This document shows positions 1-9,021 of a stretch of 64,000 nucleotides of DNA, one piece after another (position 1 is the stretch's first letter; every line of letters starts with the position of its first letter). Below the pieces are notes generated by a model. The model saw only the letters and a program-made list of their open reading frames with translations. It was not told where the DNA came from and made no database searches. This DNA is from a virus: positions 62,001 through 126,000 of IMG/VR virus record IMGVR_UViG_3300022752_000022; one strand, given 5' to 3'. Position numbers and translations under genes: made by a program.

Positions 1-522
1 ATGAAACAAATTTGTTCTTCGGTTGTGACTGAGGGTGGGTATGAACTCCGTGGAGCACAGCAAGCAATAGGTACAGCAATTAATGCAGCAAGAACGTTGA
101 CTACAGCAGGAACTTTTTATCCAATTGTTTCATTAAGATTAAAATCTACAGCATTAGATGCAGTTGTGATTCTTACAGCACTCTCTACGATAGCAGATAC
201 TTCCAGTAATTTTAATTGGCAAGTTCGTGCAAACTGTACAACAGGTGGAGGAGCATGGGTGAGTGCTGGAACAGATAGTGCTGTTGAATATAACATTACA
301 GGAACTAGCACATCAGGCGGAAAAACATTAGCATCTGGCTATTTTACTGCAACTCAGAGCACCAGTGTGTCTGTTGATATTCTTAAAGAAGCATTATTCA
401 AATTTCAACTAGAAAGAAATGGTTTGACTGAAACACCATATGAAATTTCTTTAGTGTTAGCATCAAAAACAGGTAATGAAGGTGTGTATGCTTCCATGGA
501 CTGGGAAGAAATTTCTAGGTAA
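1..522 (+). CDS. C-terminal part of a virion structural protein (probably 5'-truncated)
   Basis: The reading frame is open from base 1 and ends at a TAA, so the true start probably lies upstream and the ATG at base 1 may be internal. The 173 visible residues are rich in Thr, Ser, Ala and Gly with alternating hydrophobics, as in beta-rich tail or head-decoration domains. The opening KQICSSVVTEGGYELRG resembles a motif I associate with long structural proteins of aquatic T4-like phages; this is from memory. The next gene follows after 14 bases with a GGAG ribosome site. The exact virion location is unknown. Confidence 0.55.
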   Translation: MKQICSSVVTEGGYELRGAQQAIGTAINAARTLTTAGTFYPIVSLRLKSTALDAVVILTALSTIADTSSNFNWQVRANCTTGGGAWVSAGTDSAVEYNITGTSTSGGKTLASGYFTATQSTSVSVDILKEALFKFQLERNGLTETPYEISLVLASKTGNEGVYASMDWEEISR

Positions 523-536
523 TAAGGAGAGATAGT

Positions 537-1355
537 ATGGCAGCATCAGAAGGCGTAGATTTAGAATGGGCAATTGTAGAATATTCTAGAATTAGATTAA
601 ACAAACAAACGAAAACGACTAGAAATTATTCTTCAAAAATTGATACGCAGGCTAAAGAATGCGTAGATCATATATTTAAGAAAATGGGAAAGACGTTTGA
701 TATATATCACTCAGACGAACAAGTGCCAGGTATAGGTTCAATCTACGCCAAACCTGAGCCTAAGACTGATATTGTAATATTTACTAAATCAAATAAATAT
801 TTTGTATCAGTTAAAATGGAAGGTGGCATACAACTTGCATCCGGTCAGGGTGCATCAACAGCGGAACTTTTTGAGTCTGCTGCTGAATCATTAAAAAATG
901 CAAATCAGAGAAAAGTTCTCACTTCTATAGTGAAAGAATTAAAAACTATGCCGACAAGATTACTCTCTACGAGCAATTTTGATAGAATTGTGTCTGAAGG
1001 TAATGAAAAAATCATAAAAGAATTTATAAAGAATGGTAAGATTATCCAAGATAAAAGTTACGAGTATTGGTTAGAAAATAATAAACCGCATCTTCTAGGC
1101 GCACTACTTAAATTTGTTAAAGAAAATGACGAATACTACAGCGCAATCATATACGAAGCGTTGACAGGTGAAAAAACTCTTAAAAGTTTTAAAGGCGCCG
1201 TTGCAAATTCTATTATTTCACCATCTGGATTTTATGAAATTGATGATGCATACGTTAAAAAATTGAAACCTAAGATTAAAATGGATTTACGAGCCAAATC
1301 TAGAGGTGGTATTTCAAGTATCGCATTTAGAATTGAAACCAGAGGAAGCGTTTAG
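537..1355 (+). CDS. Conserved phage protein, possible PD-(D/E)xK-like fold
   Basis: 272 residues; the start is supported by AAGGAGAGATAGT just upstream. D78 lies at the start of a strand (TDIVIF), followed 13 residues later by FVSVKMEG with K93. This spacing resembles a PD-(D/E)xK nuclease core, but the acidic residue before the Lys is a Ser, so activity is doubtful. The rest is mixed helix. It sits between a structural gene and the late promoter of the next gene, so a virion or late role is possible. Function is otherwise unknown. Confidence 0.5.
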   Translation: MAASEGVDLEWAIVEYSRIRLNKQTKTTRNYSSKIDTQAKECVDHIFKKMGKTFDIYHSDEQVPGIGSIYAKPEPKTDIVIFTKSNKYFVSVKMEGGIQLASGQGASTAELFESAAESLKNANQRKVLTSIVKELKTMPTRLLSTSNFDRIVSEGNEKIIKEFIKNGKIIQDKSYEYWLENNKPHLLGALLKFVKENDEYYSAIIYEALTGEKTLKSFKGAVANSIISPSGFYEIDDAYVKKLKPKIKMDLRAKSRGGISSIAFRIETRGSV

Positions 1356-1363
1356 TATAAATA
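1356..1363 (+). promoter_or_regulatory. T4-type late promoter box TATAAATA
   Basis: An exact TATAAATA match directly after the stop codon of the preceding gene. In T4 this box is the sole conserved element of late promoters read by the gp55 sigma factor with gp33 and the clamp. It gives a leader of about 52 bases before the ATG at 1422. Confidence 0.75.
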
Positions 1364-1421
1364 AAACATCAGTTAGGCTAAGGCAAACCTGAACGGATAA
1401 GTCTAAGGAAAACTCCAGAGA

Positions 1422-4328
1422 ATGAAAGATAACGTTATTATATCATTTGGTCGTATGAATCCCATGACAAATGGTCATGAGAAACTTGCAACCAAACTTC
1501 AATCAGTAGCAAAGCAGAAACACGGTGATGCTATGCTCTATCTATCACATTCCACAAATCCAAAGAAAGATCCGCTAGATTTTGACACAAAAGTCAAATT
1601 CGCTAAGAAGGCCTTTGGTCCAATGGTAAAAAACTCACCAGCGAGAACAATTTTAGAAGTTGCAAAAGAATTGACAGGTAAGTATAAGAATCTCATTGTC
1701 GTTGTAGGCAGCGACAGAGTTTCAGAATTTCAATCTTTACTCACAAAATATAACGGTAAAGATTATAAGTTTGAGAACATAGAAGTCGTATCAGCAGGAG
1801 AGCGTGATCCAGATGCAGAAGGTGTTACAGGAATGTCTGGTTCAAAAATGAGAGCGTTCGCTTCCGCTAACGATTTTGAAAAGTTTAAACAAGGTGTACC
1901 GTCCAAACTATCCGACGCTGACGCAAAAGCGTTATTTACAGCAGTGAGAAAAGGTATGAAACTAGACGAACAAGTAGACGAATCAATTGTAAGTTTCGCA
2001 CAAAGAAGGCAGCGTTCCGCTAGATTTAAGCGTATGCAGCAAAAATTGCTTCGTACCAGAATGCTTCAAGCGAAACGTGCTGCTGATCCAGAAAGATTAA
2101 AACGTAGGGCTGGCAAACTCGCATATCAGTTTTTTAGAAATAGGGCCGCAGGTGGAAAAGATTATGCTTCGTTAAGTGCCGGCGAAAAAATTATGATTGA
2201 TACAAGACTGCAAAAAATGGTGCCAGCGATTCGAAAATTTGCTTCAAGACTTGTGCCGCTAGCAAGAAAGAAAGATATTCAGCGTAGACAATCTATGATG
2301 ATGCATCGGGCTGAAGAATTAAATCAAATTTTCGCTGAGTGTTTCATTGTAGAAGCAACTAAAGTGCCTCAAGATCCACACATTAAAGGCAAAGAAGGCA
2401 CACAACCTAAAGTTTATTACAAAGGCTTAGACAAAGATACAAAAGAAAAACGATTGGCCCATTTCCGTAAATATGGACCAATGTCAGACCGTGATCCAAA
2501 TGCGTATGTGGACGCACCAGGAGATAAAGAAGCAAGAGAAAAAGGTATGCCGCAATCTAAGCATACTCAAAAGTATAAGCAGATGTACGGTGAAGCAGTA
2601 GCACCACAAGAAAGACAAAAGAACTCAAGATTAGAACAGTTGGTTCGATTAGGTTTAGCAGATGCAAAAATGCTCTCTACAATTAAAAGAGCTGTCGCTA
2701 AATTAAACTCAGGTGACACAATGTCACCGCAAGAGCGTGATGCTACAAATAACCTTTTATCAACACTTCTAGATATGGTAACAAGTGCAGATGCTTTGTT
2801 TAGAATGACAAAGACGCAACTTCAGAAAGAATCTTATGTAGTAGAAAAAGGCGAATACGACGATTACGAAGAAATTGATGGCCTAGAAATGGCTCAAATT
2901 GAAATAGAAAACATCATTCAAGATTCTGAAGATTTGCTTGAAATGATGGATGAAATGGATGAAGAGCCTGAAGCATGGGTGCTATCTAAGATCACTAAAG
3001 CAGCAGATTATATTTCAAGTGTCAGAGACTATCTTCAGTTTGAAGATGATTATGATTATGAGAACGGTGAAGAAGAAGAGGATGACGGTGAGTATGGTAT
3101 GGAAGATGAAATGGAAGTTGAAGACTATCTTGCTTCTATGACACAAGAAGAATTTGAGGATGATGAAGATTTAAGAGCGATTTTTGAAGAAGTTGAAGGC
3201 TTAAAGAAGAAAGCGGAGAAGTCTGGTATTTCTTATAGCATTCTCAAACAAGTGTATAATCGTGGTATGGCTGCATGGCAAACAGGTCATAGACCAGGTA
3301 CAACAGCGCAACAGTGGGCTTTTGCAAGAGTCAATTCGTTTATCACAAAAGGTAAAGGCACATGGGGTGGTGCTGATAGCGATCTAGCAGCAAAAGTTAA
3401 AAAGACAAAAGACACTAACGAAGCATTCTCAAAATTCGCTGAAGCATTAGAATGGGGCACCGATGAATTAAGAAAAGCATATGCTACTGCTACGCCAGGT
3501 CAGTCGCAAGATATACTTATGGCTAAGTATTCAGCAAACTCTGCATTAGATGTGATGAATAATGCTAACACACAAAGACTTTATAAACTTTATAGCGAAG
3601 AACAAGAGTTGCTAGATATCTTTGCTGAAGTCTCGGATGTATCTGAAGCATTCAAATGGCACCAAGAAGAAAGCAAACCACTCCACGAAACAGTGTATCG
3701 TGTTGGTTCAGAAAAATATTTTGAATTCTGGCGTGTAGCAAGACAAATGTATAATGAAGGATTGATGGAGAACATTGATCCAATAGATAAAGCGATTCTT
3801 GAAGAAACGGATTTAGGTGAAATTGTAGAACATGAGGGTGGCTATGTGCCACTTGATTGCCCAATGCTTGAAGAAGGCCTTAACATTTGGAAATATAATC
3901 CTGTGACTGGTTTATGGAGAATTGAACGTGACGTAACTCCAGAAACAAAAGATAAATGGCTTGAAATTTATAGAAAAGATGATCCTAAAGGCAAGTATGT
4001 TGTTTCAGCAAAAAAGCCTTCAAGCAAAGCACACCTAAGAGAAGAAGACGAAAAGAATCCACCACTCAATGAACCAAAACGTGGTGGACCAAAGAAGTTC
4101 TATGTGTACGTTAAAGATCCTAGTACAGGTAATATAAAAAAGGTTACATGGGGCGATACGACAGGATTGTCGGTCAAATTGAATGATCCTGAAGCAAGAA
4201 AGTCATTTGCAGCAAGACATCAATGCTCTATGCAAAAAGATAGAACAAGCGCAGCATATTGGGCTTGCAATACTCCACGATATGCTAAACAACTAGGATT
4301 GTCAGGAGGTGGGGATTTCTACTGGTGA
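1422..4328 (+). CDS. Multi-domain late protein with N-terminal nucleotidyltransferase fold
   Basis: 968 residues. Residues 1-180 carry a cytidylyltransferase-like fold: FGRMNPMTNGHEK (9-21, an HxGH-type site with N17-G18-H19) and TGMSGSKMRAFA (an ISSTxxR-like site). A basic helical module follows (about 190-300), then a strongly acidic stretch (about 535-590, runs of D/E), then further globular segments; the C-terminal part has conserved Cys (HQCSM, WACNTP). (I/L)xE-type motifs such as KLDE and FIVE lie between segments, reminiscent of T4 prohead-protease sites. A late promoter precedes it. It may be an internal head protein or a packaged enzyme; that role is inferred. Confidence 0.6.
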   Translation: MKDNVIISFGRMNPMTNGHEKLATKLQSVAKQKHGDAMLYLSHSTNPKKDPLDFDTKVKFAKKAFGPMVKNSPARTILEVAKELTGKYKNLIVVVGSDRVSEFQSLLTKYNGKDYKFENIEVVSAGERDPDAEGVTGMSGSKMRAFASANDFEKFKQGVPSKLSDADAKALFTAVRKGMKLDEQVDESIVSFAQRRQRSARFKRMQQKLLRTRMLQAKRAADPERLKRRAGKLAYQFFRNRAAGGKDYASLSAGEKIMIDTRLQKMVPAIRKFASRLVPLARKKDIQRRQSMMMHRAEELNQIFAECFIVEATKVPQDPHIKGKEGTQPKVYYKGLDKDTKEKRLAHFRKYGPMSDRDPNAYVDAPGDKEAREKGMPQSKHTQKYKQMYGEAVAPQERQKNSRLEQLVRLGLADAKMLSTIKRAVAKLNSGDTMSPQERDATNNLLSTLLDMVTSADALFRMTKTQLQKESYVVEKGEYDDYEEIDGLEMAQIEIENIIQDSEDLLEMMDEMDEEPEAWVLSKITKAADYISSVRDYLQFEDDYDYENGEEEEDDGEYGMEDEMEVEDYLASMTQEEFEDDEDLRAIFEEVEGLKKKAEKSGISYSILKQVYNRGMAAWQTGHRPGTTAQQWAFARVNSFITKGKGTWGGADSDLAAKVKKTKDTNEAFSKFAEALEWGTDELRKAYATATPGQSQDILMAKYSANSALDVMNNANTQRLYKLYSEEQELLDIFAEVSDVSEAFKWHQEESKPLHETVYRVGSEKYFEFWRVARQMYNEGLMENIDPIDKAILEETDLGEIVEHEGGYVPLDCPMLEEGLNIWKYNPVTGLWRIERDVTPETKDKWLEIYRKDDPKGKYVVSAKKPSSKAHLREEDEKNPPLNEPKRGGPKKFYVYVKDPSTGNIKKVTWGDTTGLSVKLNDPEARKSFAARHQCSMQKDRTSAAYWACNTPRYAKQLGLSGGGDFYW

Positions 4329-4591
4329 AACCATATAACGATATTTTTCCTTTAGAGAATACATTTATTCGCACATTTTCAGAAAATGTGAACGAAGAGG
4401 AATTGATTTGGCATCGTGATAAAAAGAATAGAGAAATAAAAGTTATGGACGGAATTGGTTGGTTTTTACAATACGACAATCAACTTCCAATTCAAATGAT
4501 CATTGGAAAAACGTATTACATCAAAGCAGAAGAGTATCATAGAATTTTGAGAGGTAAAAACAATTTAATTTTAGAAATAAAGGAGAAATAG
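4325..4591 (+). CDS. Small cupin-like phage protein
   Basis: 88 residues. It starts with GTG inside the GTGA overlap with the upstream stop, so translation is coupled. The pattern WHRDKKNREIKV, then GWFLQYDNQLP, then YYIKAEEYHRI resembles a single small cupin barrel with conserved His residues. The next gene begins 2 bases after its stop. The substrate is unknown. Confidence 0.6.
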   Translation: MKPYNDIFPLENTFIRTFSENVNEEELIWHRDKKNREIKVMDGIGWFLQYDNQLPIQMIIGKTYYIKAEEYHRILRGKNNLILEIKEK

Positions 4592-4593
4592 AA

Positions 4594-7056
4594 ATGAGAG
4601 ACAATGCGAATTTATTTGGTTTGTCTCAGTCGCTTATTGATGCCGTAAAGAAAGTTCAACAAGAAGAGACTGAATATCAAGCTAAAGTAAGAGCACACAT
4701 GGCAAAGAAAGGCATCAAGTCCTTAGGTGACTTGTCGCCTGAAGAAAAGAAAAAATTCTTTAACGATCTAGATGCTGCACACAAAGCAAAGAATGAAGAA
4801 TTTGAATTAAATGAAGTCAAAGTTGGTGATAAGGTCAGTTTTGACCATGAAATGACATCTGCTCCAGGAAAAAAAATTAAGAAGTCTGGAACCGTTCATG
4901 AGATTGACGGTGAAATTGCACATATAAAAGTAAAAGACAAATATGGTGCAATGGTTCATAAGAAAAAAGTTAGTGAACTTCAAAAAGAAGAATTCAGTTT
5001 ATCTGAAGGTATGCTTTCTAAGTTTAAAAAGGCAGACGCTCAAACAAAAACTGATTTCAATAAGTATAACATGAAACCTTATGACGCAGTTTATACTGTG
5101 ACAATGGGCGCTAAAGGTGAACCGAAATATGATTTGACAATTCTCAAGCATGAGAATGGTAAATTCTTAGCAGCACATGGATCAGTTGTTGTGAAGCAAG
5201 AATTTGCTAAAGCGGAAGATGCTGCTAAGTGGCTGATGAATTGGTATGAAGAAAATAAGCGACCCGCAGCAAAGAATGAAGGCGTAGAAGAGTCCACTGG
5301 TGTAACAGATTACAATCCAAAAAGTCAAGGCGGCACACGAAAAGAATTAATCGCAAAGTATCACAAGACTAAGAATCCTAAAGATGCTGAGGCTGCTAGA
5401 AAAGCTGGTGCGACACAAAAAGAACTTCAGAGTGAAGAAGTTGAAATTGAAGAAGGCAAGTCTAGCACAGGTTATGAACTCTATCACAAAGACTTTTCTT
5501 CAGCAATGGCACACGCTTATGACTTTGCAAAGAAAAAATATAACATTGAGATTGATCCTTTTGAGATTGATCGCAAAGTTGCAATGGGTCCTAAGAAGCC
5601 GTCTTCAGGCAAATCAAACGCATATCGCTTGTTAGATAAAACTGGCAAGAAAGCGATTCAAGTACAAGTTGCAAATCTTGACAATCAACGGTATGAATTG
5701 AATATGTACAAAGAGGATTTGGATGAGCAAAAAAATGATCCGCCATTTGATCCAGATCCACCAAAGAAAAAATCGGATGTCGTTCCTGGTAAGCATGGTT
5801 CAGGTCCATCTATGGCTAAACACTTAGCAAAAATGGCACTGAAAAAACAGATGGATAAGAAGAAAGATGTAAAAGAAGATGCTGAACAAGTGGTCGAAAA
5901 AGTTGTCAAAGGCAAGGGATATGATAATCCTGAGAACGAACGCAAGAGTCCTGAAGGCAAAGTGCCCATGACAAGTCTCATGCCTGGCCATAGTGATAAA
6001 GCAGCACGATTCGCAGCAGTTCAAGCAAAAGGTAAACTAGTCAAAGGTAAAGCACAGAGCGCACCACAAAAAGAAGAATTTGATCCATCAGTTTTAGATG
6101 AAGCATTTTCTCCTGCAATGGTCGCAAAACTCAAAGCAGAGTATAGCAAGATTGATCGCATTGATCCATCAAGCAATAGTTATAAGAAATTGATCGCTAT
6201 GCTTGATAAAATGGACATGAAAGACTTAGAAAGTCTTGCTGATGCAGGAATCAAGTTTGTTTCTGGGCTTGCAAAGAATCGTGTAAGTCGTAATGCTATG
6301 AAGCGTGGCGAAGGCAGTAAAGGCAAAAACTATCTCATGTCAAAAAATGAAGAAGTTGAGATTGAAGAATCTGGTGACATGGGTCCAGTAAACAAAGGCA
6401 AAGAAAAACCTGTAATGATGCGTCATAAGACTTCGGGCAAAGAAATTTCTGTTGTTCCATCTGGTGTCAAAGAAAAACAAAAACTTGGCTATGAAGTCGT
6501 TAAAGAAGAAGTAGAACAAATTGATGAAGTCAAAGTCGGTGACACCGTTCACGTTGGCATGGCCAAAAAAGGTGGTGCAGGATTCAAAGGCACCGTCCAT
6601 AAGATTGATGGTGAAAAAGTTCATGTGAAAGTTGGCACAACAAAGTATGGTGACAGAATTGTTGCTGGTCAAATGAAGAACGTTACAAAAGAAGAACTGG
6701 AGATTGACGAAGCAAAAAAAGCTAAGCCTGCCTTCAAGGATGTGAAGAAGGCAGGCGAGGATATGAATGAAGCAGAAGGTAGTGGTACAGCTATACCTTC
6801 AGAAAAACAATCTATAGATCAAAAGAAACGAGCACAAATCGCTATGAAATCAGCCGATTTAAAAATAAAACATGATCGTGAACGTGAAAAATTGAAAAAA
6901 GAGCGTGCTGCTCTAAGAAATGAAATGTTTTCTGAAGCAATGAAAAAAGATAAAAAGAAAGAAGCGTCATCTAAAGATAAACTAAAAAAAGGTGAAGCAT
7001 TAAGTGGTAAAGCGGAGCCAATTGAAGTTTCTCCGGAGATGAATCCAACAAAATGA
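4594..7056 (+). CDS. Polyprotein-like late protein with repeated (I/L)xE junctions
   Basis: 820 very Lys/Glu-rich residues with ribosome site AAAGGAGAAATAGAA. Two SH3/KOW-like modules begin with VKVGDKVSF and VKVGDTVHV and share GTVH(E/K)IDGE. Between modules lie short acidic junctions such as EEFELNE, EEFSLSE, EEVEIEE (twice), EEVEQIDE and EELEIDE; each contains (L/I)xE, the consensus cut by the T4 prohead protease gp21. A natural reading is a string of internal head or scaffold-type domains released during prohead maturation. That is inference; no protease gene is visible in the window. Confidence 0.55.
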   Translation: MRDNANLFGLSQSLIDAVKKVQQEETEYQAKVRAHMAKKGIKSLGDLSPEEKKKFFNDLDAAHKAKNEEFELNEVKVGDKVSFDHEMTSAPGKKIKKSGTVHEIDGEIAHIKVKDKYGAMVHKKKVSELQKEEFSLSEGMLSKFKKADAQTKTDFNKYNMKPYDAVYTVTMGAKGEPKYDLTILKHENGKFLAAHGSVVVKQEFAKAEDAAKWLMNWYEENKRPAAKNEGVEESTGVTDYNPKSQGGTRKELIAKYHKTKNPKDAEAARKAGATQKELQSEEVEIEEGKSSTGYELYHKDFSSAMAHAYDFAKKKYNIEIDPFEIDRKVAMGPKKPSSGKSNAYRLLDKTGKKAIQVQVANLDNQRYELNMYKEDLDEQKNDPPFDPDPPKKKSDVVPGKHGSGPSMAKHLAKMALKKQMDKKKDVKEDAEQVVEKVVKGKGYDNPENERKSPEGKVPMTSLMPGHSDKAARFAAVQAKGKLVKGKAQSAPQKEEFDPSVLDEAFSPAMVAKLKAEYSKIDRIDPSSNSYKKLIAMLDKMDMKDLESLADAGIKFVSGLAKNRVSRNAMKRGEGSKGKNYLMSKNEEVEIEESGDMGPVNKGKEKPVMMRHKTSGKEISVVPSGVKEKQKLGYEVVKEEVEQIDEVKVGDTVHVGMAKKGGAGFKGTVHKIDGEKVHVKVGTTKYGDRIVAGQMKNVTKEELEIDEAKKAKPAFKDVKKAGEDMNEAEGSGTAIPSEKQSIDQKKRAQIAMKSADLKIKHDREREKLKKERAALRNEMFSEAMKKDKKKEASSKDKLKKGEALSGKAEPIEVSPEMNPTK

Positions 7057-7559
7057 ATCAGTTACCTCAAATCTATTGTGACTTAGATCAAGTTCTAGTC
7101 AATTTTCTAGGTGGTGCAAAAAAGGCTTTGCGTGACGCTGGTATTGAAGCTGAGTTTCACGCAAAGGATCAGCACCTAGAAAAAGATCAGAAATGGGAAA
7201 TACTTAAACAAGTTCCTAAGTTTTGGGCTAATCTAGAACCTATGCCAGATGGAATGACATTATGGAAATTCATTAAAAGATATGATCCTTATATTCTCTC
7301 TACACCTTCAAGAAGAATGCCCACAAGCATACCAGAAAAAAGAGAATGGATAAGAAAGCATTTAGGAAGTGTGAGTAAAATTTATCTTGTTTCTAGAGAA
7401 AAAAAACAAGACTATGCTAAAAATGAAAACGGAGAACCCAATCTACTGATAGATGATTATGCTAAAAATATTGAAGAGTGGGAAGCAAAAGGTGGAATTG
7501 GTATACGACATATAAATAGTCTGAATACGATTTCACAATTAAGAAAATTAGGATTTTAA
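7053..7559 (+). CDS. 5'(3')-deoxyribonucleotidase-like HAD phosphatase
   Basis: 168 residues, with ATGA overlap with the preceding gene. The HAD motif I is CDLDQVLVNF with D10 and D12 as nucleophile and general acid. ILSTPSRR fits motif II (S/T) and LLIDDYAKN fits the motif IV acidic pair. The family (NT5C-type) dephosphorylates deoxynucleoside monophosphates and is common in T4-like phages, where it may tune nucleotide pools. Cytoplasmic. Confidence 0.75.
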   Translation: MNQLPQIYCDLDQVLVNFLGGAKKALRDAGIEAEFHAKDQHLEKDQKWEILKQVPKFWANLEPMPDGMTLWKFIKRYDPYILSTPSRRMPTSIPEKREWIRKHLGSVSKIYLVSREKKQDYAKNENGEPNLLIDDYAKNIEEWEAKGGIGIRHINSLNTISQLRKLGF

Positions 7560-7575
7560 CAAAAGGGAGAAAATC

Positions 7576-8055
7576 ATGCCTTTATGGGGAACAAGAGATT
7601 CATTCTCAATCACAGGTACGGTAGCAGTAACAAATACAATAAATGATACTTGGGTTGTAGGAACTGGTACAGCATTTACAACAGAAGTTAATATCGGTGA
7701 TACACTTGTAATCGCTGGAATTAGAAGAAAAGTCGTATCAGTTTCAAACAATACATATTTGAATATTGATCCGGTATGGACTGCTGCTAATCAATCTGGC
7801 GCAACAATTACTGGTCAAGACACACCAAAATATTTGTACGCTACAGATGTGAGCGGCAATCTAATTTTTGGTGTTTCGAATGCTGAATCATTCATTGCAA
7901 ATAACAATGCAAACGGCATTTCAACACCAGGTTGGATTCGACACAAAAGATATACCGATATGCATGGTAATGCTAGAAAGAAAACAGAAATTATTGTGGC
8001 AATGACAAATCTTACTAGCGACGCACCGGATGATGATACGGTTCAAGATACTTAA
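7576..8055 (+). CDS. Virion structural protein (MPLWG family)
   Basis: 159 residues with ribosome site AAAAGGGAGAAAATC. It opens with MPLWGTRDSFSITGTV and ends with an acidic tail DAPDDDTVQDT. The central KYLYATD and the late segment GWIRHKRYTDMHGNARKK followed by EIIVAM match a structural family I associate with aquatic T4-like phages. Beta-rich composition with no membrane segment. Located among other particle genes; exact position in the virion is unknown. Confidence 0.6.
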   Translation: MPLWGTRDSFSITGTVAVTNTINDTWVVGTGTAFTTEVNIGDTLVIAGIRRKVVSVSNNTYLNIDPVWTAANQSGATITGQDTPKYLYATDVSGNLIFGVSNAESFIANNNANGISTPGWIRHKRYTDMHGNARKKTEIIVAMTNLTSDAPDDDTVQDT

Positions 8056-8128
8056 TTTAATTATTGGCCTGAGTCCCAGGAGTAGCATTCCTCTTCAATG
8101 AGGTTTATAAAATTTAGGAGAAGAAAAA

Positions 8129-8656
8129 ATGGCAGATAAAAAAGTCACACAGTTGACGGCACTTACAGCACCAGCAAATAACGACATATTACTTATTGTT
8201 GATGATCCATCCGGTGCTCCTGTAAGTAAAAAAATTACAATTGAAAATTTGCTAGGAAACACAACAAGACTTACCATAGCATCTGCTAATGTTGCATCAA
8301 ATTCAACATTTACTCTTGCTGCTGAAGATTTTGTATTTGATGCGAATGTAAGCACAACGTTCACACGTGGCTTAGTCATCAATGAAGATGGCGCTGATTC
8401 TGATACAAGAATCGAATCAGACAATTCAGCAAACGCACTTTTTGTTGATGCATCAACTGATAGAGTTGGAGTTTTATGCAATGATCCTAACACCGCTATA
8501 GATATAAATTCCAATTCAATTAGAATTAGAACATCATCTACACCTGCATCCTCATCAGATGCGTGGAAAGCTGGCACAATTAGATGGGATACAAATTACA
8601 TTTATGTTGCAGTTGCAGATGGTACAATCAAAAGGGCGTCTTTGTTGACATTCTAA
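8129..8656 (+). CDS. Tail-fibre or structural protein with VDDPSG N-terminus
   Basis: 175 residues with ribosome site AGGAGAAGAAAAA. The N-terminal VTQLTALTAPANND followed by LLIVDDPSG recurs at the start of phage fibre-like structural proteins. The C-terminal half (VDASTDRVGV, TIRWDTNYIYVAVADGTIKR) is a beta-rich segment typical of fibre or neck-appendage proteins. The 73-base gap before it contains no gene. Target receptor or partner unknown. Confidence 0.6.
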   Translation: MADKKVTQLTALTAPANNDILLIVDDPSGAPVSKKITIENLLGNTTRLTIASANVASNSTFTLAAEDFVFDANVSTTFTRGLVINEDGADSDTRIESDNSANALFVDASTDRVGVLCNDPNTAIDINSNSIRIRTSSTPASSSDAWKAGTIRWDTNYIYVAVADGTIKRASLLTF

Positions 8657-8661
8657 AATAA

Positions 8662-9021
8662 ATGATCATTGAATTGAATGAAGATACTTTTGATGAATAC
8701 GCAGTAAAAAATTATAGAAATCCTAATTGTACTTCGGTGTTAGAATTTTTAGATGATTTGAAAACTATAAAGTATGTCAAAAGATTAATAAACAAATATG
8801 TCGCACAAAAAGATTTGAAAGAAAGATTGATACTAAATCATATCATATCGTTATCAAATGTTTTTGGTGTAGAAGCTACCGTTAACATGCTTCATTATAA
8901 GATAGAAAAAAGAAATCATCATGTGCTTAATGCGTTTTTTCTTTTTCTTAATTATATTGAAACTGAGGATTTAGAGTTTTTAGATTTAAATTTATATAAC
9001 AGTCTAAAGAAGAAAATTTAA
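8662..9021 (+). CDS. Conserved T4-like phage protein of unknown function
   Basis: 119 residues, mostly helical with Asp/Lys-rich segments (FLDDLKTIKYVKRLINKY, LILNHIISLSNVFGVEA). No signal or membrane segment. It lies 5 bases after the preceding gene and shares one base with the next, so it belongs to the structural operon. I recognise the pattern from aquatic T4-like genomes but know no function. Confidence 0.6.
   Translation: MIIELNEDTFDEYAVKNYRNPNCTSVLEFLDDLKTIKYVKRLINKYVAQKDLKERLILNHIISLSNVFGVEATVNMLHYKIEKRNHHVLNAFFLFLNYIETEDLEFLDLNLYNSLKKKI

Noticed and set aside
8095-8577. 160-residue minus-strand frame opposite the fibre-like gene
   Set aside because: Fully antisense to a gene with a good ribosome site and recognised N-terminus; no family pattern.
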